NCBI GenBank assembly: GCA_942492855.1
Contig: OW818647.1
Coordinates: 1,116,001 to 1,180,000 of the forward strand
Source of the DNA: G963677485 sp942492855
Lineage (GTDB): Bacteria; Armatimonadota; HRBIN16
DNA length: 64,000 nt
Direction of reading: 5' to 3'
How positions within the stretch are numbered: position 1 is the stretch's first letter; every line of letters begins with the position of its first letter. The notes below the pieces were generated by a model, which was not told where the DNA came from, made no database searches, and saw nothing but the letters and a program-made list of their open reading frames with translations. Below are positions 44,596 through 54,108 of the stretch, one piece after another. The position numbers and the translations under genes were made by a program.

Positions 44596-45130
44596 TCACC
44601 ATTCTTCGCGATGGCATGATGCCGCAGGCCTAGGGGCAATCCCCCGTGGTTGCCCAGCCTAACGGTGCGCAGCACCTCAGCCGGCTTCTAGCCGGCTTTT
44701 CGGCCAAATAGCCGTGGCATTTATGCCGCGGGGCCAGATCGTGCGGGGTGGCGGATGACCCACTTCGGGGTAGGGTTCTTTGGCATCTTTTCCAGGGGTT
44801 ACGCTGCGCTTACCCCTGGCTATAATGAATCGCACCCGCTTCGGGGTGCCCGGAATGCCAACAAACCCCGTTGGTATTTCCTCCCCATCCGTGTCATCCG
44901 TGTAATCCGTGGTTCAGACGATCCGGGGGCTATCCGCCAGACCGCGCCGGATGATATCTGCATGGCGATTGCGAGCGTACTGACAAACCGGCGCGGTCAT
45001 TACCAAATCTGCGTCATCTGTGTAATCTGTGGATTGATATTCCCTCCGCGCTCTCTGCGTCGTCACCTGCGGTGGCGCGTGAGACTTCCCCTCTGTGCCC
45101 TCTGTGGTTTTGACGCATTTCGTTACCATC
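44596..45130. repeat. Gene-free repeat region upstream of gyrA
   Basis: AGGGGCAATCCCCCGTGGTTGCCC (44632-); CAGCCGGCTTCTAGCCGGCTTTT with CCGTGGCATTTATGCCGCGG (44680-44735); a CCCACTTCGGGGTAGGG...CCAGGGGTTACGCTGCGCTTACCCCTGG composite (44757-44860, related to 57711-57930); ATCCGTGTCATCCGTGTAATCCGTGG (44885-44919); the GACCGCGCCGG...CCGGCGCGGTC element (44930-44999); ATCTGCGTCATCTGTGTAATCTGTGG (45006-45036); and CTCTGTGCCCTCTGTGG (45092-). No gene. Confidence 0.7.
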
Positions 45131-45137
45131 CGGAGTT

Positions 45138-45167
45138 TTGCTGGGAAGCGGTTCAATCTGTTATAAT
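45138..45167 (+). promoter_or_regulatory. Promoter of gyrA
   Basis: TTGCTG (45138-45143), an 18 bp spacer and a perfect TATAAT (45162-45167), about 70 bp before the start codon. Confidence 0.65.
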
Positions 45168-45239
45168 ATAGTGGGAATTTTAGTCAATTTCTGCTTGTAC
45201 AGGCCCATCTCCGCACCCACGAAAGGACGTCACGCACCG

Positions 45240-47852
45240 ATGCCAGAAGACGAAAGCCAACCAATACCGCTCGCAAATATAGTCAATGTATCGCTAGAGA
45301 AGGAACTCGCCACGTCGTATCTCGGATACGCCATGAGCACCATTATTGCACGTGCATTGCCCGATGTTCGAGATGGTATGAAGCCGGTGCAACGGCGTAT
45401 CCTCTTCGCCATGCGCGAACAGGGAGTGGGGCCTAACTCGGCCCATGTGAAGTGTTCCGCCGTTGTCGGCGAAACCATGAAGCGCTTCCACCCGCACGGC
45501 GACGGTGCCATCTATATGACTCTAGCGCGTATGGCGCAGGAGTTCTCACTGCGATATCCGCTCATCTCAGGACAGGGAAACTTCGGCTCCATTGACGGCG
45601 ACAGCCCGGCCGCCATGCGGTATACGGAATGCCGCCTCAGCCAGGTTGCCATGGAGATGATGGAGGATATCGACAAGGAGACGGTCGACTGGGAAGACAA
45701 CTACGACCAGTCCACCAAAGAACCCACCATCCTCACGGGTAAGTTCCCCAACTTCCTGTGCAACGGTGGTCAGGGTATCGCCGTGGGTATGGCCACCAAC
45801 CTGGCACCGCACAACCTGCGCGAAATTGTGGATGCGCTAACCCTGCTGATCGACCACCCTGACAGCACCATCGCGGAGCTGATGCAGGTGGTCACCGGAC
45901 CGGACTTCCCCACCTACGGCCTCATTTTGGGCACAAAGGGAATCCAGGGAGCCTACGAAAAAGGCCGCGGCCAGGTGATCATGCAGGCCAAAACGCAGTT
46001 CGAGCCGATGGACAACGGCAAACACTGCATCGTCATTACAGAGCTTCCTTACCAGGTGAACAAGGCGCGCTTAATTGAGCAAATTGCCGACCTGGTGAAA
46101 CAGAAGCGTGTGGACGGCATCACTGGTCTAGACGACTTTACCGACCGAACCGGTATGCGCGTGGTGATCGAGCTTCGGCGCGACGCCAACCCGCACAAGA
46201 TACTAAACTTCCTGCTCAAGCATACCCCGATGCGCAGCACCTTCGGCTTAATCATGCTGGCACTCGATGCCAACACCCCGCGCGTCATGAATCTGAAGCA
46301 GGTGCTCAACCACTACCTGATGCACCGGCACCAGGTCATCACCCGCCGCACCATTTACGAAGTGTTCCGCGCTCAGCAGCGTGCCCATGTGCTGGAAGGC
46401 TTGCAGATTGTCGTCCGCGAACTGGATGAGATCATCAAGATCATCCGCCATTCGAGCAACCCGGAAGCCGCGCGCCGCGAGATCATGAAGCGGTTTGACC
46501 TCACCCAAATCCAGGCTGAGGCCATTCTAAGCATGCAGCTCCGCCAGTTGACCGGCCTGGAACAGACACGCCTGGAAGACGAGTATAAGGATCTTCTGCG
46601 CACCATCGCCCACCTGGAAGACATCCTGGTTGATGATGCCCGCATCTGGGAGATTATCAAGGGCGAACTGAAGGAGATGCGCGACAAGTACGGCGACGAC
46701 CGCCGCACCCGCATCATCGCCACCGAAGCCAGCGACATCGGCGAAGAGGATATGATCCCTGAAGAGGATATGCTGATCACCATCACCCGTGATGGCTACA
46801 TCAAGCGTCTACCGATGGACTCGTTCAAAATCCAGCACCGAGGCGGTAAGGGTGTCATCGCAGCGAACAAGAAGGAAGAGGACAGCCTCGAGCATATCTT
46901 CCAGATCAGCACGCACCATTACATCCTGTTCTTCACCAACAGGGGCCGTGTCTACCGACTGAAGGCTTACGAAGTGCCCCAGTCCAGCAGACAAGCCAAG
47001 GGTATGCCCATCATCAACCTGATTCGCATTGAATCCGATGATGTGCTGACCGCTGTGGTGAGCGTGAAGGACTTCCGCGAAGACCGGTTCCTGATGATGG
47101 CCACCCAGAAGGGTGAAGTGAAACGCACCTCACTCAGCAACCTGGCGAACCTTCGGGCCAACGGCCTGTTCTGCTTCAACGTGGAAGAGGGCGATGAGCT
47201 GGGATGGGTAACTTGCACCGATGGCGACGAAGAGCTGGTGCTCATCACCGCCGAGGGCATGAGCCTTCGCTTTAAGGAGACCGATGTGCGCGCCTCCGGA
47301 CGACAGTCTGGCGGTGTGCGCGGTATCCGGCTGGAAGACAACGACCAGCTTGTGGCGATGGTGAAGCTGCAGGAAGACCGCGATCTGCTGGTCATCAGCG
47401 AGAACGGCTTCGGCAAGCGGACCCCGTTGAATAGCTACCGTCAGCAAACGCGCGGCGGTAAGGGCATCATCACCATGAATGTCACCAGCAAGACGGGCAC
47501 GGTTGTGGGCGCCCGAGCGGTAGTGCCCGATGAGCAGGTGATCCTGGTCACCGCGGGCGGTAAGGCGATCCGCTGCAGTGTGGGCGACATCCGGCAGAGC
47601 GGGCGCAACGCCTCTGGTGTGCGCATCATGCGCATAGGCGAAGGCGAACGGGTGAGTGCTGTGGCGAGAATTAACAACGCCATAGACGAAGAGAGCCCGG
47701 AAGCAGGAGCCGCACCGGCCGCTAAGAAGGCCAAGCCGGTCAGTGCCGATGATGACACCGAGTTGATGGACGATGTGGACATCATCGATGAAGAGCTTCT
47801 GGACGACGAGGAGCTTGAGGACATCGAGGATACCACAGAGGACGAAGAGTAG
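45240..47852 (+). CDS. gyrA: DNA gyrase subunit A
   Basis: 870 residues. I chose the ATG at 45240 with AAAGGA upstream; the open frame extends 34 codons further but would start before or in the promoter. The breakage-reunion domain has YAMSTIIARALPDVRDGMKP, RRILFAM and the catalytic Tyr in AAMRYTECRLS. The QRGGKG-like box in the C-terminal domain appears as IQHRGGKGVIAAN, followed by beta-pinwheel blades. A very acidic tail (DDEELEDIEDTTEDEE) ends it. With GyrB (not in the window) it introduces negative supercoils. Stand-alone gene with its own promoter and terminator. Confidence 0.97.
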   Translation: MPEDESQPIPLANIVNVSLEKELATSYLGYAMSTIIARALPDVRDGMKPVQRRILFAMREQGVGPNSAHVKCSAVVGETMKRFHPHGDGAIYMTLARMAQEFSLRYPLISGQGNFGSIDGDSPAAMRYTECRLSQVAMEMMEDIDKETVDWEDNYDQSTKEPTILTGKFPNFLCNGGQGIAVGMATNLAPHNLREIVDALTLLIDHPDSTIAELMQVVTGPDFPTYGLILGTKGIQGAYEKGRGQVIMQAKTQFEPMDNGKHCIVITELPYQVNKARLIEQIADLVKQKRVDGITGLDDFTDRTGMRVVIELRRDANPHKILNFLLKHTPMRSTFGLIMLALDANTPRVMNLKQVLNHYLMHRHQVITRRTIYEVFRAQQRAHVLEGLQIVVRELDEIIKIIRHSSNPEAARREIMKRFDLTQIQAEAILSMQLRQLTGLEQTRLEDEYKDLLRTIAHLEDILVDDARIWEIIKGELKEMRDKYGDDRRTRIIATEASDIGEEDMIPEEDMLITITRDGYIKRLPMDSFKIQHRGGKGVIAANKKEEDSLEHIFQISTHHYILFFTNRGRVYRLKAYEVPQSSRQAKGMPIINLIRIESDDVLTAVVSVKDFREDRFLMMATQKGEVKRTSLSNLANLRANGLFCFNVEEGDELGWVTCTDGDEELVLITAEGMSLRFKETDVRASGRQSGGVRGIRLEDNDQLVAMVKLQEDRDLLVISENGFGKRTPLNSYRQQTRGGKGIITMNVTSKTGTVVGARAVVPDEQVILVTAGGKAIRCSVGDIRQSGRNASGVRIMRIGEGERVSAVARINNAIDEESPEAGAAPAAKKAKPVSADDDTELMDDVDIIDEELLDDEELEDIEDTTEDEE

Positions 47853-47881
47853 TCTGGCGATTACCGGCTAGACATCACAGC

Positions 47882-47911
47882 AGGGGCGGTTGAAAAACCG
47901 CCCCTTTTTGC
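47882..47911 (+). terminator. Rho-independent terminator of gyrA
   Basis: Stem AGGGGCGG / CCGCCCCT around loop TTGAAAAA, then TTTT, 30 bp after the stop. Confidence 0.93.
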
Positions 47912-48215
47912 GTACCGAGGGGTGTTTCACAGCCGGATGTATTTGCAGTTGATGATCCACAGATCAGGAAACGACCGCGCCGGTTTTTTAACAAGATACC
48001 AATCGCCTAACAGCCCATCCCGGCGCGGTCTGGCGGACAGCCCACATCAGCAGCCCATCCCGCCGCGACATCAATGTCTCGGCTATTAGCCAATAAGCCT
48101 GCTGAAGCAGTCTGGGTCGCCGTTGGCGTGAATATCCTCAGCCCGTTTCAACGGGCTTCCGTTTAATTAGCCGTGGCATTCATGCCGCGGAATGGAAGGC
48201 GAGGCCCAAACTGAG
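47912..48215. repeat. Repeat region after gyrA
   Basis: An inverted GACCGCGCCGG...CCGGCGCGGTC element with TGGCGGACAGCCC at 47972-48043. It is followed by a composite palindrome at 48060-48194: CCGCGACATCAATGTCTCGGCTATT, AAGCCTGCTGAAGCAG, CCCGTTTCAACGGG, and AATTAGCCGTGGCATTCATGCCGCGG. The outer arms pair imperfectly. No gene. Confidence 0.7.
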
Positions 48216-48221
48216 CCCCAG

Positions 48222-49169
48222 TTACCACACAAACACCGTGCCACGGAGCTTGTTCAGATCATCGCGTAGAGTGTCGTATATGCCTTTAGCCTGTTCCACC
48301 GGCACGATGTCCTGCATCAACGGTCCGATCTGCACCATACCGCGCGAAACGAGACGGCAGAGCTCCGCCAGGTCGGAGTTGTCAAAATGACTGTTCTGTT
48401 TGATGCACAGCTCATGACCCTGACCGATGTTGAAGTCATACTTCACCTCAAACCTGCCGGCAATCAGCATCAAACGTCCCCGCGTAGCGGTCGCACCAAT
48501 CAGGCGATCCTCCATACCGGGAACGCCCGCGAAGTCCGCCACCACCTGGTAGCTGAAGTCCTGGACGTTCTGTGCCCACCCCTCGCCAGCGGAGTTAAAC
48601 ACGTGCTCTGCAGCACCGATCTGACGGGCAAACTCCAGCCTGCCCTCGTCGATGTCACAGATACTCACTTTTGCACCCATCACATTGAATATCTGCGTGG
48701 CCACCTGCCCGATATAACCGGCTCCTACCACCAAAACACGCTCACCCAGGCGCACATCGGCGTTACGGCAGGTGCGCATGGCTACGCTGGCCATACCGAA
48801 CAAGGCCGCCTGCTTCGGGTCCACGCTTGAGGGCAATTTGGTCAAAAGCCAATCTTCGGGCACGGTCGCATACTCCACATGATTCTCGCTTGAGAAGATG
48901 ACATCGCCCACCTGCAGGATTTTGCAGTCCGGACCGGTCTCTATCACCTCTCCTACGTTCTGGTATCCCCACAATGCGGGCAGCCGTTCTGTAGGGGTGG
49001 CGTAGTTGCCTGCCATCAAGTCATTGCGCTCGGTGCCATTAGTGATTCCGGTGTATAGGGTGCGTGTCTTGACCTGGTTGCCCACGGGTGCCGCGGGTTC
49101 GGGCCAGTCCGTCACCATCACCTTTTCACGCAGACCGTCTTCTCGTAGTCGTGTGACCAGTGTTCTCAT
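48222..49169 (-). CDS. Medium-chain dehydrogenase/reductase lacking the catalytic Cys (BchC-like subset)
   Basis: 315 residues, GGGGAGGT before the ATG. GroES-like N-domain with TGITNGTERND in place of the catalytic zinc Cys motif, as in BchC-type and related zinc-free members. Rossmann domain with LVVGAGYIGQVATQ (GxGxxG-like). It should reduce or oxidise a sugar-derived ketone or alcohol with NAD(P). It begins 3 bp after the ThuA-like stop and is translated with it, so both probably act on one sugar. Confidence 0.87.
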   Translation of the reverse strand: MRTLVTRLREDGLREKVMVTDWPEPAAPVGNQVKTRTLYTGITNGTERNDLMAGNYATPTERLPALWGYQNVGEVIETGPDCKILQVGDVIFSSENHVEYATVPEDWLLTKLPSSVDPKQAALFGMASVAMRTCRNADVRLGERVLVVGAGYIGQVATQIFNVMGAKVSICDIDEGRLEFARQIGAAEHVFNSAGEGWAQNVQDFSYQVVADFAGVPGMEDRLIGATATRGRLMLIAGRFEVKYDFNIGQGHELCIKQNSHFDNSDLAELCRLVSRGMVQIGPLMQDIVPVEQAKGIYDTLRDDLNKLRGTVFVW

Positions 49170-49172
49170 CGG

Positions 49173-49823
49173 TTAGGACCTCCCCGCACACCAGCGAATG
49201 CCGTGTGCTAATACATGTCTGAAGTTGGGGTTTGCATACGCCGTATTATCATGACCGCTCTGGTAGCAGAACACCCTTGAAGCTCGATGCTGGCGGGTCC
49301 ATGCGATCGCCTTCATGCTCTTTGGATGGTCAGCCGTGATCAGCACATGGCAATCATCGCCCGGTTCATCCATCGTGTAGCTCTCGTCTACCATCTGCCA
49401 GTCGGTAAGTCCAGATGTGATCGGGTGGTCACTATCGGCGACATGGTAATCCACCGTCTCTCCGATATGGTAACCGAAACCGCGGTTCTCTATCCCGATG
49501 ATATCTGACCATATGGGCCAGTTGGGGTATGCCAGTATGGAGTGGTGAAGCATGAATATGCCCTGCTTCGTGTCGCCGAGTTGCTCAAGGCTAGCTTGAA
49601 CCTGCGACTCCCACCAGCCCGCATCCTGGCCGGGTAGTTCCATGTGCATGTTGTAGAACATCACCACATCATACTGTTCGCGAATTTCTTTGGGAGTTGT
49701 GTTCCAGTCATCCATATGTTGGATGTAGGTATTCACACCCTCAAGGCTGCGAAATGCGGAATGAAATCCGATCACATCATACGGATGCCGTCCGGTAATA
49801 ACAGCGAGTCTGAGTTCTTCCAT
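49173..49823 (-). CDS. ThuA-like trehalose-utilisation family protein
   Basis: 216 residues from the ATG at 49823 (MEELRLAVITGRHPYD); a longer frame to 49862 is open but has no ribosome site. The strand LAVITGRHPYD, the AxFRSLEGV-type helix, VVMFYNMHM, GIFMLHHSILAY, the DSDHPITSG motif and AWTRQH follow the ThuA fold (class-I glutamine-amidotransferase-like). ThuA proteins help interconvert keto-sugars of trehalose-like disaccharides together with Gfo/Idh dehydrogenases. First gene of the pair with the dehydrogenase. The start is uncertain. Confidence 0.82.
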   Translation of the reverse strand: MEELRLAVITGRHPYDVIGFHSAFRSLEGVNTYIQHMDDWNTTPKEIREQYDVVMFYNMHMELPGQDAGWWESQVQASLEQLGDTKQGIFMLHHSILAYPNWPIWSDIIGIENRGFGYHIGETVDYHVADSDHPITSGLTDWQMVDESYTMDEPGDDCHVLITADHPKSMKAIAWTRQHRASRVFCYQSGHDNTAYANPNFRHVLAHGIRWCAGRS

Positions 49824-49896
49824 GTTGCTGTGCGACCGCCTTTCCACGGTAAATTGATTCACAGTCGCATTTTACCGGTGCATGGTAATGGCGTCT

Positions 49897-50853
49897 TTAG
49901 ATGTTATGCGCAGGCTTTTGTCTAAAATCACTTTGGGGTGGTGGTTTTAGGGTGTTTCGGTATGCCGCTGGGGATTTACCTGTGAGTTCAGTGAACATGC
50001 GCGTGAAGTGATGCACTGAGGTAAACCCCATCATATTTGCGATGACTTTCACGGGTAAATCTGTTTGGGTGAGGTATCGCCTGGCGGTTTCAATACGCAT
50101 CTGGCGGAAATAGCGCATGGGGCTGGTTTGGTAATATTGTTTGAAACAGCGCAAAAAGTGTGACACGCTCATATTGCTCATTTCAGCCAGCATGTCCAGA
50201 TCAACAGAGTCGGCCATCTTCTCCGCCATATACCTGGAGACCTCGTCCAGAGTGTTCATGATAGAGGGCGATAGCAGTATGGTCTCATGTATCTGCTGGT
50301 AGTGATACAGGTGAGCAAGCAGGCGTGTCATCGCCGACTTGACCATCAGGCGGCTGTCCACAGTGGCGCGGGAGGTGTTGTTGAAGATGTCATAAAAGCA
50401 TTGTTCATACACCAGCGGATCAAACCGCACGATTTTGTCAGGCAGTGCATAGTCAGGATATAAAGTGGGGTCAGGACGCATCAATTCCGTGTGAGACAGT
50501 GTCTCAGATACCGATGGGTAACCGGAAGGTATATGGGCACTGTTCGGCTGTTCCACGAAGTCAAAATGCAGGTTCAGCATCAACAGGCTGCTTCCGGTAT
50601 CGGTGTGAAATGAGTGGGGAACTCCAGGGCGTATCAAGAAGAGGGTGTAGGGCTCCTGCCTGTATACACGGTCTCCAATGCCCACCCATCCTGTGCCAGA
50701 GCGTGTGTAGAACAGCAAGTGATCGAATATCACACGGTGCTCCACTTGAAAGACGTCTCCAACGGCGAAATGATGTGCCAGACGCACATAAGGCGACACC
50801 TGCATCATGAAGTCGTCTAGCGCCTTACCCTTCCTCTCATGGTCATTCTGCAT
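49897..50853 (-). CDS. AraC-family regulator with cupin sensor domain
   Basis: 318 residues. N-terminal cupin-like sugar-sensing half (HRVIFDHLLFYTRSGTGWV, FLIRPGVPHSF). C-terminal double helix-turn-helix with LDMLAEMSNMSVSHFLRCFK and the AraC signature VKVIANMMGFTSVHHFTRMF, GKSPAAYR. It is upstream of the ThuA/dehydrogenase pair on the same strand and is the likely activator of that pair. It is transcribed away from the EamA pair. Confidence 0.93.
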   Translation of the reverse strand: MQNDHERKGKALDDFMMQVSPYVRLAHHFAVGDVFQVEHRVIFDHLLFYTRSGTGWVGIGDRVYRQEPYTLFLIRPGVPHSFHTDTGSSLLMLNLHFDFVEQPNSAHIPSGYPSVSETLSHTELMRPDPTLYPDYALPDKIVRFDPLVYEQCFYDIFNNTSRATVDSRLMVKSAMTRLLAHLYHYQQIHETILLSPSIMNTLDEVSRYMAEKMADSVDLDMLAEMSNMSVSHFLRCFKQYYQTSPMRYFRQMRIETARRYLTQTDLPVKVIANMMGFTSVHHFTRMFTELTGKSPAAYRNTLKPPPQSDFRQKPAHNI

Positions 50854-50905
50854 ATCTCACCTCTTCAGCCATCGTAACACCTCATATTAACCATGCTGCG
50901 GTCAT

Positions 50906-50919
50906 TACGCAAATATAGT
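50906..50919 (-). promoter_or_regulatory. Shared 14 bp element before araC-like gene (ACTATATTTGCGTA)
   Basis: Identical 14 bp element upstream of recA at 59105-59118, same orientation relative to the gene. It contains TATATT, a -10-like box. It sits about 53 bases before the start codon here. Confidence 0.35.
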
Positions 50920-51026
50920 GTTCTACCGACATGCCCGAAGCCGTCATATGCAAATCACCGTATGGGTTACACTATTATGGGGCTGGTTTGGATGCCCCGT
51001 ATCAATATGAATCAATTAGGAGTCTG

Positions 51027-51467
51027 ATGGATAAATCCGCTTTAGGCACCATTCTGACCGTAACTTCAATCCTCGGGATTGGTCTATATGGTGTCAGTTT
51101 CAAGTATATATCGTTGAAGAGGCTGCATCTGCCCTCCGTCAATATCGGAATGTATGTCACATCCACTACAGCCATCGCCATAGCCGCCATGATGCTGGGC
51201 GGGTTCCCGCACACCTGGCAGTTTTACGCCTTCGGTATTGCCATGGGATTGGGTGCGTACGGCTTCGTCTCCTTCCTGCGAGTGGCCAGTTCGCTGGGCT
51301 CCACCGCGATCTGCTGGACGATCACGCAGATGGCCATCGTGATGCCTTTCCTGGCCTCTTTTCTGGTGTATCACGAGATGCCCAGGTGGAACCACTGGCT
51401 GGGCTTAGCCATCACTGGTATAGGTGTGGCCATGCTGGGTGCTGATGTGAAGGAAAAACAACAATGA
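51027..51467 (+). CDS. EamA/DMT transporter, first half
   Basis: 146 residues, AGGAG before the ATG at 51027. Five hydrophobic segments with EamA-like features: ILTVTSILGIGLYGVSFKY at the start, and PFLASFLVYHEMPRWNHWLGLAITGIGVAML at the end with the conserved E of the fourth helix. About half the usual length (280-300 residues). Its stop overlaps the start of the second half (ATGA), so the two proteins probably form a heterodimer that exports or imports a small metabolite. Confidence 0.82.
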   Translation: MDKSALGTILTVTSILGIGLYGVSFKYISLKRLHLPSVNIGMYVTSTTAIAIAAMMLGGFPHTWQFYAFGIAMGLGAYGFVSFLRVASSLGSTAICWTITQMAIVMPFLASFLVYHEMPRWNHWLGLAITGIGVAMLGADVKEKQQ

Positions 51468-51889
51468 AATACATGCAAGCGGTGACCGCCGTGTTCCTGA
51501 CCAACGGATTTGTGATGCTGCTGATGCAGTATCTGCCCAAAAGCGGTGTGACAGACGGATATGTGGTGCCGTGCCTGGCACTGATGTGCGGCACCGGTAT
51601 GATATTCAGTTTCTTCGTGAAGGGCGAGAAGAAGCCCGATGACACTGCACCAAAGCTTGGCTCGGTGGGTGCCGGAGTAATAGCCGGGTTGTTCTGGGCC
51701 GCCGGATTAACTACGCAGGTGCTGGCCGTGCCGCTGGTGCCAGGTTACATTTTGTTTCCGGTGATCGCCGGGGCCAACACGCTGATGGTCACTATCGTCT
51801 CTCGTTATGTGTTCAAAGAACACATCGGTAAGCGTGGGATGATCGGCATCGGCCTGTGTGTGCTGGCGATTGTGCTGCTAAGCGTATAA
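51464..51889 (+). CDS. EamA/DMT transporter, second half
   Basis: 141 residues with about five hydrophobic segments (starting MKYMQAVTAVFLTNGFVML). The ending SRYVFKEHIGKRGMIGIGLCVLAIVLLSV repeats the EamA C-terminal pattern of the first half. Coupled to it by a 4 bp overlap. Together they equal one full-length 10-helix EamA transporter. Transported substrate unknown. Confidence 0.82.
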   Translation: MKYMQAVTAVFLTNGFVMLLMQYLPKSGVTDGYVVPCLALMCGTGMIFSFFVKGEKKPDDTAPKLGSVGAGVIAGLFWAAGLTTQVLAVPLVPGYILFPVIAGANTLMVTIVSRYVFKEHIGKRGMIGIGLCVLAIVLLSV

Positions 51890-51922
51890 CCGCGGATTAC
51901 CGGGTGGGGTGAAGGCGGCCCC

Positions 51923-53755
51923 TTACCCCTGCAGCACCTTGATGGCGGTGTTCACATTGCCAAATGGTGCGCTGACCTGGAAGCCTGCCACCACGTCGCC
52001 GATCTGCAGGCACATCTCGCGGGCAATCTCAATGCCCGTCTCGGCACCCTCCTGCTTGGTGTGGCAGCGGCGCATCCGCTCCATTAACTCATCAGGCACC
52101 ACCACGCCGGGCACCTCGTTGCACATAAACTCCGCGTTCTTGAAGCTGGCAAACGGCCAAACCCCGGCCACAATCGGGATGTCGGAGAAGGCGCGTATCT
52201 GCTCAATGATCCGCAGCAGAGCCTCACTATCGAACACCGGCTGCGTGATGGCATACTCCGCACCCGCGTCGATCTTCCGACGGAACCGCTCCAGCTCGCG
52301 GCTCAACTCCACCGCGCAGGGGTTCAGTCCCACACCGATCAAGATGCCCGTGGGGGGCACCAGCGGGTTTCCGCCCAGATCGACCCCGGCATTCAGGTTG
52401 CTGGCGAGTTGCGCCAGACCGATCGCATCCACATCGAATACACCCGTCACGTCGGGGTAATCCCCCAGTTTCGGAGGGTCGCCGGTAATCAGCAGGAAGT
52501 TGGTCAAACCCGCGCTAAACCCGCCCAGCAGGTCGCTTTGCATCCCGATCAGGTTGCGGTCACGGCAGCAGTAGTGCAGCACCGGCTCGATTCCGACCTG
52601 CTGCTTGATGGCCACCGCGGCCATCATCGGCGAAATCCGTGCGCTGGCCCGGGGGCCGTCAGGGATGTTGATGGCGTCCACCCCCGCCAGGTAGCAGGTC
52701 TGCGCCTTCTGAAGCATCGAGCGGAGGTCACTGGATTTCGGCGGGAGGATCTCCACGCTGGAGACGCGTTCGCCGCGGCTGAGCTTGGCGCCCATCCGGC
52801 TCTTCTGCGCCATGCTGAGGGGTTGCACATCGGGCGATTTCTGCTCAATCGGCTTCACTACCGCGGCGCGGCGCACGGTGCTGACCGCTTTCACCGCCCT
52901 GCTCATCTCGGCGATGTGCTCCGGAGTGGTGCCGCAGCATCCGCCTACCCCGCGCGCACCCATCTGCACCATGCGCTTGGCGTATGAGGTGAAATACTCC
53001 GGGCTGGTCAGATACAGCATCCGCCCCTCAACCTGGCGCGGGCTGCCCGCGTTGGGCATCACCACCACAGGCTTGGAGGTGCAGGCCATCACGCGCTTCA
53101 ACAGATCGGTCAACGCCGCAGGCCCGCTTCCGCAGTTCATGCCCACGATGCTCACGCCATGATGGGCGTCCATCTGCGTGGTGATCTGCTCGATGGTGCT
53201 ACCGCGCGCGGTGCTGCCTGACTCATCGTAGGCGAAGGAGAGCATCACCGCGATATCCAGACCCTCTGCCGCCTGCAGCGCGAGTTTTGCTTCGTCCCAG
53301 TCGCTGAAGGTCTCCAGCAGGATAAAATCCGCGCCGGCCTCGGCAAGTGCCTGGATGCTTTCCTGGAAGGCGGCCAGAACATCCGCCCGGTTATCGGCTC
53401 CCAGATACTGCCCTGGCCGAAGGCATGGCCCCACCGAGGCGGCGACCAGACCCTCCACACCCAGCTCCTGCCGCGCGATGCGCACCGCCTCACGGCAGAT
53501 GTCGACGCACCTCTCCGCCAGCCCAAACTCGGCCAGCTTGATGCGGTTCGCGCCAAAGCTGTTGGTGGTGATCACATCCGCACCGGCCTTCACATACGCG
53601 CGGTGTATCTCAGCAATTAGACCGGGGTTGCTCAGGCAAATCTCGTCAAAGCATTTGTTCAGGAACACCCCGCGCTGATATAGCATCGTGCCCATCGCGC
53701 CGTCGAATACGAGCGGTGTCTGCTGGATTCGGCTGATGATTTCTGCGGATGTCAT
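51923..53755 (-). CDS. Bifunctional homocysteine S-methyltransferase / methylenetetrahydrofolate reductase
   Basis: 610 residues. Residues 1-290 are the homocysteine methyltransferase domain: LVFDGAMGTMLYQRG at the start, with zinc Cys in GMNCGSGP and the pair in GVGGCCGTTPEH. Residues about 315-610 are a MetF domain with SVEILPPKS, FLLITGDPPK and AITQPVFD. This is the same fusion as in YitJ-type proteins of Bacillus. It makes 5-methyl-THF and can transfer methyl to homocysteine. It lies next to MetH and a stand-alone Hcy methyltransferase, so methionine synthesis is concentrated here. Confidence 0.95.
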   Translation of the reverse strand: MTSAEIISRIQQTPLVFDGAMGTMLYQRGVFLNKCFDEICLSNPGLIAEIHRAYVKAGADVITTNSFGANRIKLAEFGLAERCVDICREAVRIARQELGVEGLVAASVGPCLRPGQYLGADNRADVLAAFQESIQALAEAGADFILLETFSDWDEAKLALQAAEGLDIAVMLSFAYDESGSTARGSTIEQITTQMDAHHGVSIVGMNCGSGPAALTDLLKRVMACTSKPVVVMPNAGSPRQVEGRMLYLTSPEYFTSYAKRMVQMGARGVGGCCGTTPEHIAEMSRAVKAVSTVRRAAVVKPIEQKSPDVQPLSMAQKSRMGAKLSRGERVSSVEILPPKSSDLRSMLQKAQTCYLAGVDAINIPDGPRASARISPMMAAVAIKQQVGIEPVLHYCCRDRNLIGMQSDLLGGFSAGLTNFLLITGDPPKLGDYPDVTGVFDVDAIGLAQLASNLNAGVDLGGNPLVPPTGILIGVGLNPCAVELSRELERFRRKIDAGAEYAITQPVFDSEALLRIIEQIRAFSDIPIVAGVWPFASFKNAEFMCNEVPGVVVPDELMERMRRCHTKQEGAETGIEIAREMCLQIGDVVAGFQVSAPFGNVNTAIKVLQG

Positions 53756-53925
53756 GGGTGTGCTCCTGTGGTGTGTATATTAACTGGACGAGTTGATGGA
53801 TGGTAGGGGCGACCGGCGGTCGCCCTAGGGCGGTTCTCGAACCGCCCCTACAAATATTTGGTAACACCGGCACCGCATGCGATGCCCCTACAAGGGCGGT
53901 TCGCGAACCGCCCCGATGGCTGCGC
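53756..53925. repeat. GTAGGGGC-type palindromes between rubredoxin and MetF fusion
   Basis: GGGGCGACCGGCGGTCGCCC (53806-53826), GGGCGGTTCTCGAACCGCCC (53828-53848) and GGGCGGTTCGCGAACCGCCC (53894-53914). They form strong hairpins without T-runs. Confidence 0.75.
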
Positions 53926-54099
53926 CTAATCCAGCGGGTCGAATTCGCTCTTGCCCACGTAACAGGTGGGGCATATCCAGTCATCCGGCAGGTCGTAGAA
54001 CGCGGTGCCAGGCGCGATGCCGTTGTCAGGGTCACCCAGCTCGGGGTCATAAACATAGCCACAATGGATGCAGATAAACTTGCCAGTATCAGGTGCCAA
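53926..54099 (-). CDS. Rubredoxin
   Basis: 57 residues; start TTG at 54099 with TAGGAGACATCA upstream. FICIHCGYVYDPELGD and WICPTCYVGKSEF give the two CxxC iron-binding motifs of rubredoxin (Cys10, Cys13, Cys43, Cys46), with the usual DPDNGIAPGTAF loop between. It is an iron-sulfur electron carrier. The gene lies 9 bp after the MetH stop, so it may supply electrons for reductive reactivation of the cobalamin in MetH; this is inference. It is easily missed because of the TTG start and short length. Confidence 0.93.
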   Translation of the reverse strand: MAPDTGKFICIHCGYVYDPELGDPDNGIAPGTAFYDLPDDWICPTCYVGKSEFDPLD

Positions 54100-54108
54100 T
54101 GATGTCTC

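Noticed and set aside
45138..45239. N-terminal extension of GyrA
   Set aside because: It contains the TATAAT promoter, and GyrA homologues begin near the ATG at 45240.
51909..52460. 183-codon plus-strand open frame after the EamA pair
   Set aside because: It is antisense to the MetF fusion gene and rich in Arg/Ser shadow sequence.
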